Assembly: GCA_023379725.1 (NCBI GenBank)
Contig: JAMCPC010000075.1
Span: 1-10,418 of the forward strand
DNA: 10,418 nt
Direction: 5' to 3'
Source: Actinomycetota bacterium
GTDB lineage: Bacteria > Actinomycetota > Acidimicrobiia > Acidimicrobiales > JAMCPL01
The notes beneath the pieces were generated by a model. That model ran no database searches. It saw only the letters and a program-made list of their open reading frames with translations, and was not told the DNA's origin. The first letter of the stretch is position 1. The number at the start of each line of letters is the position of its first letter. The position numbers were made by a program, and so were the translations under genes. Positions 6,673 to 10,418 of this stretch are shown here, piece after piece.

Positions 6673-7309
6673 CCGTACACTCCGGACACTGGCGACAAGA
6701 GTGTTCCTGACCGCAGGAAGCTGCGCTGTTGTTGCTCTGATCCTTACTGGCATGGCTTCCAGTACGGCATATGCATCGCAGGCCGCCTCGAAGCCTCCAC
6801 CCTATACGTTGACGTTGCGTGCCACCCAGGCTCCCACCAGCGCACATGATGTAATCCTGACCGCAACGGTATCGCCGCAAGGCAAGCCAGCTTCTGGAGC
6901 TGTAAGTCAACTCGCTGGCATAGCCGTGGATTTCTACGTAGGTGCTGCGCAATTCACCGGGCAATTCGGTAATGCTCCGTTACTGCTCCTCGGCAAGTCC
7001 GCTACTGGCTCAAACGGTGTAGCCACCCTGACTTACAGCCCCACATGGACAGGAAAGCAGCCTCTTGTTGCCCAGATCGACAGTGCGTCGGGGAATACCC
7101 TGGTATCCTCTTCCACAACCTATTCCGCCACTGCCGCATCATCACCGTTCAAAGGAACCGTACAATCGCAGAGACCTGACGGCACGCTTGGTAAGTGGGC
7201 AGGCGGAATATTGCTGGCCATCCTCGGCCTTTTATGGCTGGTACTCTTCGGAACAGCGGTAAGGGTGAATATCTTGTTCAAGGCCACACATCACGGATAT
7301 GCGCGTTGA
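6659..7309 (+). CDS. Exported Ig-like protein with C-terminal membrane anchor
   Basis: The product has 216 residues. The start is well supported by AAAGGAG ahead of the ATG, and the gene begins inside the end of the ActC-like gene. An N-terminal signal peptide (about 1-40, ending near AYAS) is followed by a beta-rich region (about 48-158) with YTLTLRATQAP, VDFYVGAAQFTG, SNGVATLTYSPTWTG and PLVAQIDSASG. These are typical of bacterial Ig-like domains of the invasin/Big type. One membrane helix (about 181-204) and a short basic tail close the protein. It has no cysteine outside the signal peptide and no cofactor motif, so it is not an obvious redox protein. The tight operon context suggests a structural or docking subunit of the membrane complex; I know of no standard alternative complex III subunit of this type. 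Confidence 0.72.
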   Translation: MQISNRTLRTLATRVFLTAGSCAVVALILTGMASSTAYASQAASKPPPYTLTLRATQAPTSAHDVILTATVSPQGKPASGAVSQLAGIAVDFYVGAAQFTGQFGNAPLLLLGKSATGSNGVATLTYSPTWTGKQPLVAQIDSASGNTLVSSSTTYSATAASSPFKGTVQSQRPDGTLGKWAGGILLAILGLLWLVLFGTAVRVNILFKATHHGYAR

Positions 7310-7369
7310 AATGCCAAGCATGCAGAAACATCTGGAACCCATGAAATACAGACCAAAGGAGGTATACAC

Positions 7370-7648
7370 ATGGTAATACAAGATACAGAAATTGCGAGCC
7401 AAGCTGTCCGCAATGATGAAACACGAGCTGAGAACGAGGTGCCTGCAGGCGGCGTGGCAACCCTCACCAGGGAGGATGCCGGTAATAGCACCGAAACGGA
7501 GGGAGGCCCGATCGAGATCCCCCCTACTCCGGCCGTAAAAACGGCACTGCTTACTGCTGTCACCGTCCTCGTCACTCTTATCGAACTGGGGGTATCGGTG
7601 GCAATAGTCGCTGCGATAGCATACGCCCTGCAGACCCTCGTACGCTAA
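7370..7648 (+). CDS. Small tail-anchored membrane protein, function unknown
   Basis: The product has 92 residues. A strong ribosome site, AAGGAGG, lies 8 bases before the ATG, so this is very likely a real gene. The first 55 residues are polar, acidic and without cysteine or histidine. Residues about 57-89 form one long hydrophobic helix ending in LVR, so the protein should sit in the membrane with its N-terminus in the cytoplasm. I recognise no family. In position and size it resembles the small accessory helices found in respiratory complexes. It lies 60 bases after the Ig-like gene and 90 before the second cupredoxin gene. Confidence 0.75.
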   Translation: MVIQDTEIASQAVRNDETRAENEVPAGGVATLTREDAGNSTETEGGPIEIPPTPAVKTALLTAVTVLVTLIELGVSVAIVAAIAYALQTLVR

Positions 7649-7702
7649 CCTACAACAGAGACAGAACGGGTAACAGCTACCAAGTTAGAATGTCGGTAGG
7701 TT

Positions 7703-7729
7703 GCCGTTTTATCGCGGACACGCAACGGC
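7703..7729 (+). repeat. Small inverted repeat before the second cupredoxin gene
   Basis: GCCGTT (7703-7708) pairs with AACGGC (7724-7729) around 15 bases, in the 90-base gap before the gene at 7739. No T-run follows and no clear promoter is visible in the gap, so read-through from upstream is likely. It may hold a processing or translation-control site, but six base pairs can occur by chance. Confidence 0.25.
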
Positions 7730-7738
7730 TTAAGCTGG

Positions 7739-8593
7739 GTGAGTAGGATGGAACCAGGCACACTACCCAATTGGCGCTATCACGGAGAAGGGTGGGCAGC
7801 AAATGGGTTTGACCCGCATACTGCTGCAAGATGGCGCGCTGCAGGATTCCGGTCATGGGAGGCAAAGTACTGGGTAATGGCAGGCCTCTATCCTGATGAG
7901 GCATGGAGCGCCAAAGAATCAGGGCTCGACTGGGAAACTGCAGGACAGCTATCCGGTCTTAAAAATGATTTGGCAACATTTGATGCTCCTGGAGTGACAG
8001 CTTCACGCTATCCGGCGACATACGCAGACGGATCCACTGGATATACGGGCTCTACTGCCGGTAAGCCATATATGACATCGACCACCGGCATGAGCAGATT
8101 CATACCAAGACGGCGAACTGAGATTGCAATATTAGTTGCTATAGCCATTGCTATCGGTGCAACAGGCCTGATCGGTAGCCAGTACCTGCTGAGCAGATCG
8201 GGAGTGAAACCAACGCCTCCAGATGCTGTCGAGGCTCATAATGGTATTGCACAGGTCATGCTGGACATCAATCCCCCACCGCTGTACGGTAAGCCAAAGC
8301 CAGGAGGTGGTATACTACAGGATGCCTATGTACCGGCAAGATTTACTGTAAAGTCAGGGGAGCACGTAGATATAACTGTGACCAATTTCAGTACCGACTC
8401 ACATTCTTTTACATCGTCATCACTGCATCTGAACGTAATGATCCATCCCGGATCGCACGTACGGCCACATGTCACTACCTTCCAGTTCGCTGCTCCAAAA
8501 CCAGGTATATATTACTGGCACTGTATCATGCCTTGCGGCTGGGGTATGCACCATCTGGGCTACATGATGGGCGAGGTGATAGTGGTATCTTGA
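7739..8593 (+). CDS. Membrane-anchored CuA-like cupredoxin with N-terminal 13-residue repeats
   Basis: The product has 284 residues from GTG 7739; ATG 7748 is equally possible, with GGTGAG just before it. Neither start has a strong ribosome site. Residues 23-74 are four consecutive 13-residue units that each start with G-[F/L] and carry Ala at position 7. One membrane helix (about 127-150) follows a basic RRR, so the repeats face the cytoplasm and the rest lies outside. The C-terminal domain (about 165-284) is cupredoxin-like: H222 in SHSF, then C262 and C266 in WHCIMPCGWG, with M270, H271, H272, M276 and M277 nearby. The cysteine pair and first histidine match the CuA pattern of oxidase subunit II, but the second histidine is shifted by one or two residues. 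It probably carries electrons from or to the upstream iron-sulfur/quinone module. The end GYMMGEVIVV parallels GYMTGSLVV in the lipoprotein encoded at 3448. Confidence 0.82.
   Translation: MSRMEPGTLPNWRYHGEGWAANGFDPHTAARWRAAGFRSWEAKYWVMAGLYPDEAWSAKESGLDWETAGQLSGLKNDLATFDAPGVTASRYPATYADGSTGYTGSTAGKPYMTSTTGMSRFIPRRRTEIAILVAIAIAIGATGLIGSQYLLSRSGVKPTPPDAVEAHNGIAQVMLDINPPPLYGKPKPGGGILQDAYVPARFTVKSGEHVDITVTNFSTDSHSFTSSSLHLNVMIHPGSHVRPHVTTFQFAAPKPGIYYWHCIMPCGWGMHHLGYMMGEVIVVS
7805..7960 (+). repeat. Region coding for four tandem 13-residue repeats
   Basis: The encoded units are GFDPHTAARWRAA, GFRSWEAKYWVMA, GLYPDEAWSAKES and GLDWETAGQLSGL. All begin Gly-aromatic/Leu and have Ala at position 7; position 10 is Trp, Trp, Ala, Leu. 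The pattern suggests short helices joined by Gly turns. The DNA itself is not strongly repeated, so the units are old or kept by selection at the protein level. Confidence 0.75.
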
Positions 8594-8700
8594 TCTGTTG
8601 TATATGTTGTGGACAGGCATCCTGACGCTATTTGCCTTCTACTCTGGCTGTGCTCCAAAGCGCAAAATCTTGTCTCAATGTATATCACTCCAGGAGATTG
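8594..8700. other. Gap between convergent cupredoxin and leuA genes
   Basis: This 107-base gap lies between two convergent stop codons. I looked for a two-way terminator and found no stem longer than four or five pairs next to a T-run on either strand. Transcripts from the two sides may overlap or end by factor-dependent termination. Confidence 0.4.
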
Positions 8701-10356
8701 TCAAGGCCCGGTATCTGCTGCCAGCGCGGAATGATCGTGAGCAGTACGGTTCTTGGCACGAATGAGGCGATTGACTGCAGCCAGATATGCTCGCGCAGAT
8801 GCCTCCACTACATCGGTAGAGACCCCCTTACCGGAAACCTTAATGTTATCGGATTTCAGTTGTATTACCACGTCCCCGAGAGCGTCAATTCCTCCGGTAA
8901 CAGAAGATACACTGAAACCAGCCAACTCAGCGCCGGTAGATGTAGCTGCCTCTATTGCTCTACAGGCAGCATCTATCATTCCGTTACCCTCCGATGTTGC
9001 TTCCTGGCTGCTCCCCGATCTGCTGAGTACCACCTTTGCCTTAGCTGCTCCCTGCGTCCCACCGGATACCTCCAGACTTTCAAGAACGTATCCCTCTAGC
9101 ACATCCATGCCGATCTCTTCGGCGACAATTGCTTCAAGGTCAGCCTCGGTAATCTCTACCTTACGATCCGCCAAATCCTTGAACCTTCTGAATGCCTGAT
9201 CGATGACATCTCCATGAGCATGTATTCCCATTTTTTCAAGAGAGTCTATAAAAGCATGGCGACCGGAATGCTTGCCAAGCACTATCTGACTACCCTGCTG
9301 CCCTACCGTAGCGGCATCAATAATCTCGTATGTGCGCCTATCCGACAGTACTCCATGCTGGTGGATCCCTGCTTCATGTGCAAATGCATTCCTGCCAACT
9401 ACCGCCTTGTTGTATTGTACCGGATAGCCGGTCAGTCTTGAAACGAGTCGTGATGTCCTGGCCAACTCCTCTGTGTTTATACCCGTACTGACAGCTGGAA
9501 ACTGATCACCTCTGATGTTCACAGCCATAACTACCTCTTCGAGTGCTGCATTACCTGCACGCTCACCTATACCGTTTATACAAACCTCCACCTGTCGGGC
9601 ACCGGACTGCACTCCTGCAAGTGAATTGGCTGTGGCCAGGCCGAGATCATTGTGGCAGTGGGTCGATATTATGTAGTCTCCTTGGATCTCTCTGCGAATA
9701 CGACTGATCAACTGCCCAAAATCCCACGGAATACCGTATCCGACGGTATCAGGAATGTTCAGAGTCGTAGCACCCTGCAGAACCGCCTCATTCAGCACCT
9801 CAAAGAGAAAGTCCACAGATGTCCTGGTAGCATCCTGCGGACTGAACTCTACGTCTTCAAGGTGTTCCTTTGCCCTGGCCACCCCGGTATGTACCTCTCT
9901 TAGGACCTGTTCAGGACTCATCTTTAACATGTATTCCATATGCTCTGGGCTTGTCGAGATAAAGACATGTATCCTAGACTTGTCAGCATCTCTCAATGCT
10001 TCGTAGCAGCGGTCTACGTCTGATACATGAGTGCGTGACAGACCGCATATTACTGGTCCATGAATAGATCTGGCAATTGCCTGAACAGAATCAAAGTCGC
10101 CCTGACTAGATACAGGAAAGCCTGCTTCTATGTAATCGACCCCCAAGCGGGCAAGTTGCTCAGCTATCTCCAACTTCTCTTGCGGATCAAGCGATATTCC
10201 CGGAGCCTGCTCTCCATCGCGAAGCGTGGTATCAAATATTACCAGATGATCTTGCTGGTTCTCGTTGTTATTATTGCTCTTATGCTCTCTATTGGGCGAT
10301 TCCGATATATCTACGGATACCTGCCCGTTGCTGCCATCGTAACTGCTATTTGCCAT
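8701..10356 (-). CDS. leuA: 2-Isopropylmalate synthase
   Basis: This 551-residue enzyme joins acetyl-CoA and 2-oxoisovalerate to give 2-isopropylmalate, the first step committed to leucine. The catalytic TIM-barrel starts at about 38 with VIFDTTLRDGEQAPG (R46, D47); metal ligands include H233 and H235 in THCHNDLG and N269 in GERAGNAALEE. The HEAGIHQHG segment (327-335) belongs to the second catalytic part. Residues from about 425 form the C-terminal regulatory domain (with LEVSGGTQGAAKAKV and FSVSSVTGGIDALGDV) that usually mediates leucine feedback. The length fits the common bacterial LeuA type. The first 37 residues are a polar, Asn-rich extension before the barrel. AAAGGAG 9 bases before the ATG supports the start. 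The gene converges on the cupredoxin operon with about 107 bases between the stops and no clear terminator there. Confidence 0.95.
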   Translation of the reverse strand: MANSSYDGSNGQVSVDISESPNREHKSNNNNENQQDHLVIFDTTLRDGEQAPGISLDPQEKLEIAEQLARLGVDYIEAGFPVSSQGDFDSVQAIARSIHGPVICGLSRTHVSDVDRCYEALRDADKSRIHVFISTSPEHMEYMLKMSPEQVLREVHTGVARAKEHLEDVEFSPQDATRTSVDFLFEVLNEAVLQGATTLNIPDTVGYGIPWDFGQLISRIRREIQGDYIISTHCHNDLGLATANSLAGVQSGARQVEVCINGIGERAGNAALEEVVMAVNIRGDQFPAVSTGINTEELARTSRLVSRLTGYPVQYNKAVVGRNAFAHEAGIHQHGVLSDRRTYEIIDAATVGQQGSQIVLGKHSGRHAFIDSLEKMGIHAHGDVIDQAFRRFKDLADRKVEITEADLEAIVAEEIGMDVLEGYVLESLEVSGGTQGAAKAKVVLSRSGSSQEATSEGNGMIDAACRAIEAATSTGAELAGFSVSSVTGGIDALGDVVIQLKSDNIKVSGKGVSTDVVEASARAYLAAVNRLIRAKNRTAHDHSALAADTGP

Positions 10357-10403
10357 AGTAATTGTCTCCTTTACAACTCTCTCATTTCAACTATCCAACC
10401 ATT

Positions 10404-10418
10404 AAAAAACCCCTGGCC
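10404..10418 (-). terminator. Possible 3' half of an attenuator before leuA
   Basis: Read on the minus strand the window begins with GGCCAGGGG directly followed by TTTTTT, the look of the downstream arm and U-run of an intrinsic terminator. It lies about 47 bases before the leuA ATG. The upstream arm (CCCCTGGCC expected) would be outside the window, so the hairpin cannot be confirmed. It may be a leucine attenuator in the leuA leader or the terminator of an upstream gene. Confidence 0.35.

Noticed and set aside
3448..8593. Molybdenum reductase operon of the DMSO/polysulfide reductase kind
   Set aside because: The NrfC/NrfD-like pair would fit, but no molybdopterin catalytic subunit is present, and the membrane protein resembles ActC more closely than PsrC or DmsC.
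8632..9199. Plus-strand frames opposite the end of leuA
   Set aside because: They are complementary to clearly conserved LeuA coding sequence and have no recognisable product.

Overview
The window looks like chromosomal DNA of an actinobacterium with a G+C content near 50% by eye. The strongest taxonomic clue is a block of three neighbours: a C4 zinc-ribbon coiled-coil protein (DUF164/CT398-like), a histidine phosphatase, and the RNase P RNA gene. As I recall, the same block occurs in mycobacteria (Rv2229c, Rv2228c, rnpB). Two lipoproteins with Ser/Thr-rich linkers, a probable leaderless gene start and a cupredoxin-rich respiratory operon would suit an acidophilic Acidimicrobiia-type bacterium. 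That placement is inference, not proof.

Left part (1-2910): a secreted lipoprotein with LppX/LprAFG-like traits (173-1072) is read from a good sigma70-type promoter. A strongly structured intergenic element (1091-1172) follows. Next come the zinc-ribbon protein (1209-1970) and the overlapping phosphatase (1952-2566). Converging on them is rnpB on the minus strand (about 2906 to 2550). Its mature 3' end overlaps the last codons of the phosphatase gene. This rnpB carries two compensatory base-pair changes in the normally invariant P4 helix and lacks the P18 hairpin.

Middle (2907-3447): about 540 bases without a convincing gene. They hold the rnpB promoter, two 61-base direct repeats (58/61 identical), a perfect 13-bp hairpin and an 11-bp inverted repeat that encloses 108 bases just upstream of the next operon.

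Right part (3448-8593): six plus-strand genes with short gaps or overlaps form a probable respiratory operon. In order they encode a CuA-like cupredoxin lipoprotein, a Tat-exported four-cluster iron-sulfur protein resembling the ferredoxin part of ActB, a ten-helix ActC/NrfD-type quinone-site protein, an Ig-like membrane-anchored protein, a 92-residue tail-anchored protein and a second membrane-anchored CuA-like cupredoxin. No molybdopterin-type subunit and no haem c motif is present. I read this as a stripped-down relative of alternative complex III in which copper proteins may replace the cytochromes as electron partners. A convergent leuA gene (10356-8701, minus) for 2-isopropylmalate synthase closes the window, with what may be the end of an attenuator upstream of it.
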